A stretch of DNA of 64,000 bases from Plasmodium malariae (lineage: Eukaryota > Apicomplexa > Aconoidasida > Haemosporida > Plasmodiidae): contig NC_041776.1 of NCBI RefSeq assembly GCF_900090045.1, positions 248,001 to 312,000 of the forward strand, read 5' to 3'. Below, piece after piece: positions 39,001 to 49,400 of the stretch (the first letter of the stretch is position 1; each line of letters begins with the position of its first letter). The position numbers and the translations under genes are program-made. The notes under the pieces are model-generated. The model was given only the letters and a program-made list of their open reading frames with translations. It was not told where the DNA came from and did not search any database.

Positions 39001-39848
39001 CGCTGATGCAAATCGTTTGCATTACTGTCATCTTCCTTATCACTTCTAATGGAATTCATAAATACATCATCTCCTTTTTTACCACAAATTTTACTTCCCC
39101 TGTTCCTGTTTTTATCCTCGTTTGATTGAGCCAAAGAGCTATAATAATTTTCATGTTTTCTTAAAAAATCGTTGTTCTGTATATGATTCTGCTGTTGAGC
39201 AAAATATGGGTCTACATCCTTCTCATTCTTATTCGCATTATCATTTTCATTCTCATTCTTATTCACACTATCATTTTCATACTCGTTCTTATTCGCACTA
39301 TCATTTTCATTCTCATTCTTATGGTCAGCTTGTAATTTTGCTTTTCCTTTAAGTAGATTATTTCCTGAACATGCAATGTATTCCTTTCCCTCTTTCTCTG
39401 TTGTTTCTGTTCTTTCCATTCGTCCATTTTCATTTAACAATATATCACTAGTTTTATGGAATGTGCTATATAAACTCTTGACTGATATAACTCTAGCTCG
39501 TTTTTCATTGGATAAAGCTGTGCTAGTTTCATATTCCATTGGACTGTATAAATTGCTCCGGTTATTGTGGCTACTCCTGACTGGGTTAAGGATGCTTTCA
39601 TAATTATTACAACTTGCACTATTTTTATAATTTTCACAAATTACCTCATTTCTCTTCTTGTACATATGGATGCCAGTATTACTGCAGTCACTTAGATGCT
39701 CATCATTGTAATGTGTATTACTAATACTGTTAGCCCCATTTTGCAAGATCTCCTTAATACTATCCTTTTCTCTGCTCAACTTGTCGTAAACGATGCTACG
39801 TATGTTAATATCTTTGCCTTCTTTTGGCGGACTTCCCATCCTGCACAT
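36051..39848 (-). CDS. MRE11: double-strand break repair nuclease MRE11
   Basis: A single exon encodes 1265 residues. The Mn-dependent phosphoesterase motifs occur in order: I C-T-D-N-H-L-G near residue 472, II N-S-G-D-L-F-H near 512, III V-H-G-N-H-D near 754, IV V-L-H-Q-N near 842, and V W-G-H-E-H near 876. The downstream capping region is present (YNLQLGSSVRTSLCANEYGD, then ETVRPFEM). MRE11 with RAD50 processes DNA ends for recombination; Plasmodium relies on homologous recombination. Compared with the roughly 650-700 residues of yeast and human MRE11, this protein carries an N-terminal extension of about 460 mostly low-complexity residues (NENEND/NKNE repeats near 190-215) and an insert of about 240 residues between motifs II and III, as is common in Plasmodium. 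All catalytic residues are intact. I recall the P. falciparum orthologue next to proteasome beta-3, as here. Confidence 0.95.
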   Translation of the reverse strand: MCRMGSPPKEGKDINIRSIVYDKLSREKDSIKEILQNGANSISNTHYNDEHLSDCSNTGIHMYKKRNEVICENYKNSASCNNYESILNPVRSSHNNRSNLYSPMEYETSTALSNEKRARVISVKSLYSTFHKTSDILLNENGRMERTETTEKEGKEYIACSGNNLLKGKAKLQADHKNENENDSANKNEYENDSVNKNENENDNANKNEKDVDPYFAQQQNHIQNNDFLRKHENYYSSLAQSNEDKNRNRGSKICGKKGDDVFMNSIRSDKEDDSNANDLHQRIRNSKECSLLLSSCDTLHINDRRKNFTHNDGKESPFKKIEMKKYHKEENKSRRNTQNCRDIITKVSEHEKDPSHTFTLKELAENEERHLISSNVPMENTNITTKENIKLHEFEREKMQKNKPYNGVDKEVLNYSLGSMMDEKNIPNERREKKYNFICEEEGKRIFKNIPLCELKVILSENEPNTLKILLCTDNHLGYKENNAIQKEDTFNSFEEILFIAKKLNVDMILNSGDLFHKNKLSEYTLFKTMSTIRKYCHVSRKDVEIGSSPPTRLANGESKNMPSRVEETPTNNDDLTRKDKYRARLKEIRNYNYEYYKEDKMEESFPKNETYTYDEQNSLGENKKEMSTGSNNSESLTEGYSTVEKPKKKRICPLNSYSEGENSAERINDSSDERYCAKRSAVSDRNRGARIRGNSHARSEEEYYDEEERKGGERARSESRVKRTRGESLESFKLCSVNEKFEKSIPFFTVHGNHDYPYSYDYICPLDILNISNLINYIGKNSLNKIVVKPILLNKNSTKISIYAIGWIKDERLYRSFENKQVKFVLPLDYKRRINILVLHQNRYIRNSYGNNTKNFIKESFIPKFMDLVIWGHEHFSKPYLEESLFNSFYNLQLGSSVRTSLCANEYGDKYIGLLEIKKERFRFLKINLETVRPFEMKDIRLSDYNLNFKEESILNKFLHEQTSQILNKIKENFYEQVRKYYLFRKLFFPSNDEDNLLHVTYENKKKRSNPEEANIPLFNENIEKEITTNDIFEKSEKEREKYFYSILREQEINNFYDNLKNEDFYSSTFIHLAFSDYNDTFDLLKIKKYVYDKPLLKLKVEYNEINIINTQLFGSTFAHRIANPSEFLSFYKKKLKMKDTINTRVNSDEQDNVDDKDILNMEYINEYNKVFDILFDYCDVKNKLLILDQKIIMNTVQNFILNNNSSFNSDSINSSEFTSFLSMVENLSKNKIDLLELNLSNIPVENMTDDYLVQLTEKLSST

Positions 39849-40603
39849 TAATATCTACATTCGCATAGGTGCGTACTTGTTCATAAATATAAGCGTATGT
39901 ACAAATATGCACATATGCGTACACATATATGCCGTAACTTGCAATATCCTCAAATGAGGGCTTATTTTTCAGCATGTTTTATCTCCTTTTTCTTCCTTTT
40001 TCTTTTTTTTTTTTTTTTTTTTTTTTTTTCTTTTTTTCCTCTTTTTTTCCCCTTTATTTTATCGTTTAACGTTCTTTCATGTTACAAAATATTCCGTTTC
40101 ATCTACAACACATTGGAGTAAAATTATTTTTGCAAAAGAAAAAAGAAAAAAAGAAATAGCTAGCTAAAAAGTATACAATTTATTAACACATAAATATATC
40201 AAACATATGACGTACCACTATACAACCTGATTACGTATTGAAGTGATGCAGGACAGTAGGTAAATAAAACACAAAGCAGTAAGTAGTTACACGAAAAGAA
40301 TATCTTTTTTTTAAAAAAAAAAAAAAAAAATATTGACCCTTTGTTAAAAAACGGAGGCTCACATATAAATACATACATACATACACGTATGTGTTTATGT
40401 GGGCACATGTGGAAACATGTACGTATGTATGTATTAAACAAAAACGCTCTACTTCATGCCCATTATCCTGTTATGTCCTTTTCCTAATTACTTATTGTCA
40501 TTTTATAAATAATTTAGGATTAATGAAGCTCGGAAACTTCTTGTAGCAAATCGTGGGTTTTGTGAAAAGCACATTTCGTTCTTTTTACTTGCAAAATGCA
40601 CAC

Positions 40604-40643
<40 letters not shown>

Positions 40644-40829
40644 AAAAGAAAAAGAAAAAAAAGAAAACGAAAAAGAAAAAGAAAAAAAAGAAAACGAAAA
40701 AGATAAAAGGTAAAAGATAAAACGAAAGAACGAAAGAACATGTATGCATATATGGCATCGCTGCACGCCGCAGTTCGAATAGACATAATACGCAAACGTT
40801 ACAGAGTATGATAAGAAAAATACTACACA
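39849..40829. other. intergenic upstream of MRE11
   Basis: It contains a T33-type run (40009-40029), an A-rich GAAAAAGAAAACGAAAAAG satellite (40600-40715, with about 38 consecutive A), and TACG microsatellites. This is the promoter of MRE11 and the 3' flank of the OST3-like gene. No gene was supported. Confidence 0.6.
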
Positions 40830-42146
40830 TTACTTGCGGAAAAACTTAAGAGGGGGGAAAAAAAAGTAAGTGGAAAAATACATTTTGTACATATTAATTT
40901 CATGTATGACACTTAATGATAGGCAAATAATTAAGAGTAGAAAAAAAAAAAAAAAATTTTTTTTCCTTTTATCTGTTGTGTTTTTACTACTTGCACACCT
41001 AATTAATGTAAAGAATGAAAAACTTATTAATGCAACAAGAGATGAAAATACAAGTCCTTCATATATGTACTGAGAACTAGTTGTACGATACACATACTTA
41101 TGGAATATTGAATCCAAATTTATGTTCATATTATAAGCTTCTGACTTGTTGATTAAGCAGTGAAAGAGGCCACTCAAACAGAGTAAGTACAAAATGTATG
41201 AACACACAAATTTTAAAATTTCATATTTTTCTAGTATTAACACAAAGATGTAAAGAAGTGAAAATGTAATAACTATAATGAATGTTCCAACGAACATTTT
41301 CATTTTTTTAGAATATTCATCGCTCGTTATATTTGTATCATCTCTATTATATGCATAAATAAAATCGATAAAATAATCCGGAATGGTCTTATTCTTTAGT
41401 TCGTTCTCTTTCCCTTTTTCGATTTCGCCCCTCTGCCCCCTTTCTCTCGTATCCTTTAACTGCTTCTCCTGTTTTATGTAATTTTCAAGCATATACTTAC
41501 TTCTAACCTTTAAGTAGTAATCAGCGTGATGAAAAGTATTGCTATTCACATAAACGAATTCAGGTAAGTCATATATAGTATGAACATATTTTAAAGGAAG
41601 TATATTTGCTTTATTAAAATTTAGGTAAAAAAAAAAAACTGGACGTATTAATTTGTTTGTTCCCTTTTCATCATTCTCTTCTTGCAATTTTATGATCGCA
41701 CTAAACTCACATTCATTGTACAGATACAAATTTTCCAATACTATTTTTTTAGCAACTTGGTCGAACATTTCCAGTAAAGCTAGACTATTCCTATCAAATT
41801 TGGAAACTCCATTGCTGCTCTCTACGTCTATTAGAAACAACACACAGTCATACTCCTCCGTTTTATTTAAAACATAATCTATGTAATCACTTAAGGTTAA
41901 CTCATGTATATATACAAAAGAAACATACTTCCTTCCATTTACATTGGCATTCCGGTACTTATCATTCATGTGAAATATTATTTTCTTGTTTATTAATTTT
42001 TTCAATTTTGCTAATTTTCCTTCGCCATCTATGCGGAAGCACGTTGTAAAACAATTAACCCCAAAGAGGAGCACCACCAGTAGAAGCCATATTCCAATCA
42101 GAAATCGAAGATGCAAAAACATATTTTTTAAGCTCCCGCTGCTCAT
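40830..42146 (-). CDS. OST3/OST6-like oligosaccharyltransferase subunit
   Basis: A single exon encodes 438 residues. The architecture is signal/anchor (residues 11-31), a lumenal domain (about 40-280) and four C-terminal membrane spans (about 285-305, 310-332, 361-383 and 397-415), the layout of the OST3/OST6/TUSC3/MagT1 family. Lumenal matches to its thioredoxin fold are KLAKLKKLINKKIIFHMND, the strand YDCVLFLIDVESS, VFFFYLNFNKANILPLKY, DLPEFVYVN (in place of the usual cis-Pro strand) and a final ENYIKQ region before the spans. The family subunit helps the ER oligosaccharyltransferase glycosylate sites near cysteines through a CxxC redox pair. Here the expected CxxC position (after VESSNGVSKFD) has no cysteine, so the redox function seems lost. 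Charged low-complexity sequence occupies about 230-258. An alternative is an unrelated four-span ER protein. Confidence 0.6.
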   Translation of the reverse strand: MSSGSLKNMFLHLRFLIGIWLLLVVLLFGVNCFTTCFRIDGEGKLAKLKKLINKKIIFHMNDKYRNANVNGRKYVSFVYIHELTLSDYIDYVLNKTEEYDCVLFLIDVESSNGVSKFDRNSLALLEMFDQVAKKIVLENLYLYNECEFSAIIKLQEENDEKGTNKLIRPVFFFYLNFNKANILPLKYVHTIYDLPEFVYVNSNTFHHADYYLKVRSKYMLENYIKQEKQLKDTRERGQRGEIEKGKENELKNKTIPDYFIDFIYAYNRDDTNITSDEYSKKMKMFVGTFIIVITFSLLYIFVLILEKYEILKFVCSYILYLLCLSGLFHCLINKSEAYNMNINLDSIFHKYVYRTTSSQYIYEGLVFSSLVALISFSFFTLIRCASSKNTTDKRKKNFFFFFLLLIICLSLSVIHEINMYKMYFSTYFFFPPLKFFRK

Positions 42147-42239
42147 CCTGTTTATTTTTCCCCCACATAGAGCCTACCTTCAACCATACATGTAGCGCTT
42201 ACATGTGGAACATGCACCAATGGGACACGTTCGCACATG

Positions 42240-42318
<79 letters not shown>

Positions 42319-42712
42319 GCATACATACACATGCGGGTACACCTATATGACGCTTACAAACACTATAGCTTCATATTTTTGCCGTAAAAAAAAAAAGCGA
42401 CCTGTACCCTTTGAGGGGTACTACATTCTTGTACCTGTTAAAGGAACTGAACCAAGACCCTTACGCAGGGTTGAAGGATCTGTAGTTAAGAATTATTTTT
42501 TAACAATAATATCATCAATTAATATTCTTTTTTTTTTTTGTATATGCAACACTAGGTTTAAAGCCCTTTGTAAGTATAATCCTTTTTTTTTTTTCTTTTT
42601 GGATAAATAAAATTCAAAAAAAGGAGGAGGAGAAAAAAAAAAAATGTTCTTCAAAAAAATATAAATTTATATAATCCTTAAATGCATTCTTGACTCTGCA
42701 TTATACGTCATT

Positions 42713-42749
<37 letters not shown>

Positions 42750-43451
42750 AAACATGAAACATCGTTTTCAAGGAAGGAAAAATTAAACTTTAACTGTATG
42801 CGAAATAATATTTTAAAAAAAATTAAAATTAAAAATAATAAAAAATAGTGAAAACAAATGGTACTTAAAACATTGTGTAGGCCGTTGGAAAGGCAGGAAT
42901 TTTAAAAGTTTTAAAAGATGGCACTTCAAAAGGGCACATACACAAATGCATATGTATACATACATATATTCATAACATATGTACATATATACACATATGC
43001 ATTTTACGTATCTACAATACAAAGGTAAACAAACAGATCAAAAAAAAAAAAAAAAAAAAAGAAAAAGGGGGGAGGGATAAAATTAAAAATTAGATGGTAC
43101 TTAAATGTACCTATGTATATACATAAACATGTAGATATATCTTTATGCCCAATGCTTAAGTGTATGTATAGCTGTTTATGCTCACTACGAAGGGTATTCA
43201 GCACAACGTTACACATATTCAAAATTACTCGACAAATAAAATACGTACTTAATCATTTGCAGCCAACTCGAGGGCCTATACATTCAGACGTAGACAATTT
43301 TTGCTATTGCGTTCAAATGAGGACGTAAAAATGTAATTGACTGTTTATCGTTTGGGTAGAAAGCTATGTCAACATGTGAATCGTATTATATTATTTTTTT
43401 TTTTTTTTTCCTGTCTCTACTTTTCTCTTCCCTCCTGTAATTTACCATCCA
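42147..43451. other. intergenic, 5' flank of OST3-like gene and 3' flank of the kinase
   Basis: It holds a TA tract (42241-42320), the GC-rich structured island at 42404-42501 (listed), T runs (42530-42540, 42717-42746) and TA/TG microsatellite (42940-43000). The region 43240-43451 is probably the kinase 3' untranslated region. Confidence 0.65.
42404..42501. ncRNA. candidate structured RNA, Pol III-like signals
   Basis: A GC-rich island of about 85 bases is flanked by a poly-A run and AT-rich DNA. Stems are GTACCC 42404-42409 with GGGTAC 42416-42421; ACCCT 42457-42461 with AGGGT 42467-42471; and an outer stem TACA 42422-42425 with TGTA 42481-42484, extended by TTCTT 42426-42430 with AAGGA 42474-42478. 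On the + strand a T6 run follows at 42496-42501. On the minus strand an 11-12 base T run follows the island directly (complement of 42386-42396), and GGTTCAGTTCC (42443-42453) resembles a Pol III B box. Orientation is therefore open. It does not fold as a tRNA. No known family was recognised. Confidence 0.5.
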
Positions 43452-46400
43452 TCACGACCTGAGGGAGGAAAATACATTTCCTGCTGATATTATCCTATTG
43501 TACAATTCGTCAGACGTAAATCTGGATTTATAATCAAGAGATAACAAATTTCTGCATAATTTGGCTACATCCGGATGCTTTTTTATTAACATGTCAGGTA
43601 AAATTCTTTGTCTGGCATTACATAAAATTTTCGTTCTTTCCATGTTTGTTTCAGTTTTGGTAAATAAATCGACTATAATCAATCCAAGAGAAAACATATC
43701 AACAGCTTTTGTGTACTTATGTCCTCCTAACTGTTCAGGTGCTGAGTACATTTTTGTTCCTATCCCTAATGTATGATAAGACGATTCGCCCTCAGTATTT
43801 TTTAAATTATTTTTTGCTGACCTGTCAGCCATTTTATGACAAGGACAATAATTTTCCAACTTGGCGAATTTTTCGCATTGTGCCATTTTTGCAACTCCAT
43901 TTTTAGGTTTACTTTTTTTTGGTCTTTCTTTTGATCCACTTTTATCATTTTTACAATTTTTATTTTTGTTTTCACCGTTATACTTACTTATGAACTGTTG
44001 ATTAGTGCTCGTATTTCCAAAAATCGAGGAAAGTTGCTGTTTTTTCAAATATGCTTTTTCCTTTTTATAATTCCTATCCTTTTTGTTGTATTTTTTAGGA
44101 TAGTTCGATGGTAATCGTGTTATCACCGTGAAAGAGTTCGAGGTCCTCCCCCTCTTGTCAGTACAACAACCACCACATCCACCTCCGCGCTCGCAGATAT
44201 CTCTACAGCTGATACTATTGCTGTTGTTACTGACACGTTCTATGCTTCCTTTCCAGTTTATTTCATTATCGTTGTTCCTTTTGTTCCCTCCTAACAATCC
44301 ATTGGCATCTTTTGCATAATGATAATTGCTCAGCATCCAGTTATTCCCATTTATTTTATCCGTTTGAAAAAAGGTTTTCATTATCCCCTTTTTGTTAGTA
44401 CTCTTCTTCTTGTTATAATATACATGTTTATAATAAGAAATTCTCCTTTTATTTTCGTTAACATATTGAATTGAAACAAAAGGGTGAGTGGAGTTATCTT
44501 CCTTGTGTGCAAGTAGTGGTTTAATATCAGTACTACGTAGAGTGCCGTAATCGTTGGTGGAATTTGCTTTGCTCTTGCTAAGAAGATAAAAAAGGGAGTA
44601 ATATTGGTAATAGTAATAGTAATGGTAGTAGTAATAGTAATGGTAAAAGTAATAGTAATGGTAATAGTAATAGTAGTAGTAATAGTAATAGTAGTAGTAA
44701 TAGTAGTAGTAATAGTAGTAGTAATAGTAGTAGTAATAGTAGTAGTAATAGTAGTAGTAATAGTAGTAGTAATAGTAGTAGTAATAACAGTAACAGTAAC
44801 AATGATAATGACCATGGTAGCATTTACAGCAGCAATAATAATATCTTATTGCATTATCCATTTTGTTACACAGTAGAGGGCCTGTTTCTACATAATTATA
44901 ACCTTCTCCTCTTTTGGACTCCTTCAAATGATGGTTACTGTATGATGAAATGCTCAGCTCATTCGATTGATATAAAGCAATTAAAGATTTCATTAGATCC
45001 TTACCCTCTTCTGTTTTGTTGTTATATGATTCTGAATTAGGAGCCAAGCAAATATCATTATCACATTTTCTATTGTGTAAGTTATAATTATATATATATT
45101 CGCAATATGGATGAGTATATTTTTTATCCCTGGTAAAATTGAACTCTCCAAAAGCATTTTTTTTATCGTTGTCATGCATTACCATAGTCTCTTTCTGTTC
45201 TAACTGTGTAGATGTAATATCATCTTTTCCATTTGATTCATCTATTATTATTGTACGCTTATAAAATGTGCTCCTACTAGGTGGTTTTTTAATCATTCCA
45301 TTTCTTAATCTGAAGGGATCCCCCTTATAATTCGTTTTATTAATTACATTTTTATCACCAGCATGTGTTCCACATTGTTCCTTGGGGGAAATCCCCCTTC
45401 CATGATCTTTGCAAACGCTAACGCATCCTCTGCTTCCCCATCTTCCGTTGATATGGGTTGTGAATTTGCTACTTATTCTACTGCCTATCGTGCTCCTCAT
45501 TCTGTCGCTTCCATCGTATGAAGCCAATCCGAAATCCCCAATTTTAACTATGTTGTTGTTACATATAAATATGTTGGATGGTTTTAAATCTCGATGCATA
45601 ATATCATTTTTGTGGATGTAATGTAGACCTATGACGATCATATGAATGATTTCTTTATTTCTTTTAAAATTCATATATGTCCTTCCACTTATATAACTCT
45701 CTAAGGTTTTCTTGCAGTATTCCATCCTAATATATAAATTGAACACATACTTTTTTTTTCCATTTTTAAGACCTCCTTTTTTACCACGTGTATTATTTGT
45801 TTCTACAGGGAGGGACTTCATACAGTAATTATTGCACCTACCTTTGTATATGCCATTATTTTCACTATCGTTTCCACTTTTTATTTTATTTTTATTCTCA
45901 TTTTTACTTTCATTTTTATTTTCATTTTTATTTTCGTTCTTACCGTTTCGGTGCTTTCCCCAAAGCAGCCTCCCTTTACTTTTATGCAAAATGTTTCTTA
46001 TTTTCCTGTACAAGTAATTTGTAGCATTACTCCCCTCGGTTTCTTGGCTGCCTTTGTGAAAGCGACTCTTGTCGTCTAGTTGTTCGACACGCACAACAGC
46101 ACTTGATTTGTTACTCCAGTTGATATTTCGATTGGAAGTTGAAATGACAGCTACATTGGCAGCTACATTGGCAGCTACGTTGGAAGCTACATTAGAAGCT
46201 ACATTAGAAGCTACATTAGAAGCTACATTGGCAGCTACATTGGCAGCTACATTGGCAGCTACATTAGAAGCTACATTAGAAGCTACATTAGAAGCTACAT
46301 TAGAAGCTACATTAGAAGCTACATTAGAAGCTACATTAGCTACAAGCTACATTAGAAGCTACATTAGAAGCTACATTAGAAGCTACATTAGAAGCTACAT

Positions 46401-49400
46401 TGGCAGCTACATTAGAAGCTACATTAGAAGCTACATTGGAAGACGACTGGTCGTCATTCTTGGCTCCTCCTTCTCTGCTACATGTTTTTCCATCGACGCC
46501 AGTGAACCCGTTTCCACCTCTTCCCAATACAAGAGGCTCCCAATTTAGCATTGAATAAAATAGTCGATCGTTTAACGGATTAAAACTATTGTACAGGATG
46601 GAAGGCGGATAACCCAATGGATGAATGTAATTTATAATTACGTTCTTGTAGAAATAACAACTTTTTAAGAAACAATGGATACACTCCGATGTATGTAAGA
46701 AGGTATTTCTAAAAAATAAATATTTCTTTCTAAGATAGATATATACCGTATTTTTTCGCTTATTTTTATTTATTATTATTATTTTTTTATTTATTACTTT
46801 TTTTTCCTCACATTCCCTAATGTAGCAGAGTTTATGTTGATCATAAATTTGCGCTTCATTGGCACATATCTGTTCAATGGGTGAACTACTACTCCTTGCA
46901 AAATTTTGAAGCATGTATATATTTACTGTCTTTTTCCTTTTCATTAACAGACTATATCGGTGTAAAAAATAAAGTTTGAAATTCGTCCTATAAATACTAG
47001 TAGTTATTTTCCTATTTTCCTTCTTTCTTACATTTAAAGGGTTACATAGTAGCCCCTTTTTCCACTCTCCTTTTTTTCTAATTTCTTTTTTTAAGTTGTA
47101 AGGCTTTCTGTTTAACTTTGCCTTACATATCAGGGTCCCTAGCGTTGGCTTCGTTTTCTCACACAGAGGATAAATGGTGGACCTCCAACGCACATCCCTT
47201 CGGATGATACCTCTATTGCTTCCGCATATATCCCTGAACTGGCACGTATTAGGTATATTCAGGTGCATAACTCTGCCATTGAAGCCTTCCTCATTTCGTA
47301 TTCCTCTGAACTGTTCATTTTCATAGATGCAGTTGTAACATGTATGATTAACACCAATGATAGAAGCAAAGTTAAAGCTATCTGCCCTTGTTCTGATCCC
47401 CCTTGTCACGTCATATTTATGTCTATAATCAAGTTTATTGGGGAAATCATTCTTATGAAAAAAACGTTTCTTACATTTCGTATCATCTGTGAGTTTAAAT
47501 CCATGTATCCCTTCGCTTCTGACTAAACTACAAGTAATGATATCCATATTGTACCCTTTAGAAGGGGTATAACAGAAAGAGTTATATATACATCCTATTT
47601 TATTTAGAAGCTTCATTTTAGAAATGTATATATTACTTTGTAGTGAGCTTGGTACTTGTTTTTCTTCCTTCATTTCTCCTTCATCTAAGAGTAATGTTCT
47701 CCTATGTAGAATATCGTCTAGTCCGTTTATCTCCTCTGTGTTGTATAACATATGTCCATAAATATGAGTAGTACGTCTACTAACCATTTCTGTATTGGTG
47801 TGAAGCAATGAAGGATGCACGAAATTTTCATCCTCCTTTAGAGCTTTTCTTCTTTTCGTATTTTGGACGTGTTCGCACGGGGTGGTACAACAAGGACTAC
47901 TTCTACTTCTTCTGCTTCTGCTACTGCCACTACTACTACTTCTACCACTACTACAAATGCTGCACCATTTTGAGAAGCCGCTGTTCCAATACTTCTTACA
48001 GTAACAAGTTCTATTACGACTTTTTCTTTTCTCCTTTAAACTGAAAAATAAGGATGTGCTAATTTTCGTCCTTTGATTTCCCCCCTTAGATTTAGCTTTA
48101 TAACTCATTTTCATTTGACATATTTTTCTTATTAATTTTTTTCCCTTGAGTTTTGTTCTATTTGTTCTACCATAATGTTGGTGTGTCTTTACAGATAAAA
48201 GGCGCTGCTTTGTTTCACGTTCCTCACTACACCCGCCTGATGCTTCCTTAAGAGTAATATTTCTTTTAGCCCATTTTTGCTTTTTATTAACATGGTCATC
48301 CACAAAAAAAGATGCGTTGTAATGTCTCACATAATGGCCGTCTTCCGTAGCAATTCTCTGTTCACATAAGTGCTTATCATTTGGTTGTACTCCACATAAG
48401 TGCTTATCGTTTGGTTGTACTCCACATAAGTGCTTATCGTTTGGTTGTACTCCACATAAGTGCATATCATTGACGTTTTTACCTCCTCTGTTGCTGCTAA
48501 CAATGCGGCTAAAACTAAAATGTCTGCTGCTTAACTCATTAGCACTTCCAACACCATGGTAGTTACCATCTGCCAAAGGTGCTTCTACTGTTAAGTTCTT
48601 TTTTAAATTTCCATCATTACATAATATATCATCAAAATTGCCAAACATATTCACTTCATTTTTAACTCCTAAACAGGTTATACAACATGAATTGCTATAA
48701 TGCGTTACTACATTATTGCACTGCTTACTGGTTACATAGCTGTCCAACTCGCTACTCACACTGCTACTTCCTACACTGCAGTTCTCGACACTGCTGACTA
48801 GCTGCGTATTGTTCGGTGTGAACACATATTTACTGTTGGGTTTTTTTCCGAAACGTAGCTCATCTTTCATATATTTTAACAGTTTACCATATTTCAATTC
48901 ATCTGAAGAGAGAACTGTTTCTATGTATTCGTTGTAGGGGTACTTGTCCTGTGTTTTACGTCCATCAATCCATTTTCCATATACTTCTTCGTTATCTATT
49001 TTCTTCTGCTCGTTGTTAAAAAGATCTACTACTTTTTGTTGACTGCTTGTATGGCAGTTATACAAACAGTCAAAATAATTAAATATTGATTTATATTTCA
49101 TAGTGTTATCGCCCTTAGTAGATGCCTTAACAAGTAGTACATTGTCGAAAAGACGGGTATGGTGAACCCTTACACCATTCCATGAATAGGGAACAAATTG
49201 CATTTCTGTACAATTACCATAATAGATGCAATCTTTCTTCACATTGAATGAAAGTAAATATATATATCTACGCTCATTTGGATTACTGTTTTTCGTTCTT
49301 ACGTAACGATATATAACAATAGCCCCATTTTTCTTGCCACTCTTAATAATGTACACCCTTTTAAAACTTCTACTTTTCTGTATATCTGTTTTGCGTATTC

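Noticed and set aside
42404..42501. tRNA gene
   Set aside because: There is a B-box-like sequence, but no seven-base acceptor stem, anticodon arm or D arm in the right places on either strand.
42203..42610. + strand frame of 135 residues across the 42.4-kb GC island
   Set aside because: It begins in a TA repeat and ends in T-run Phe. The island's strong self-pairing explains its composition better, although an exon is not fully excluded.
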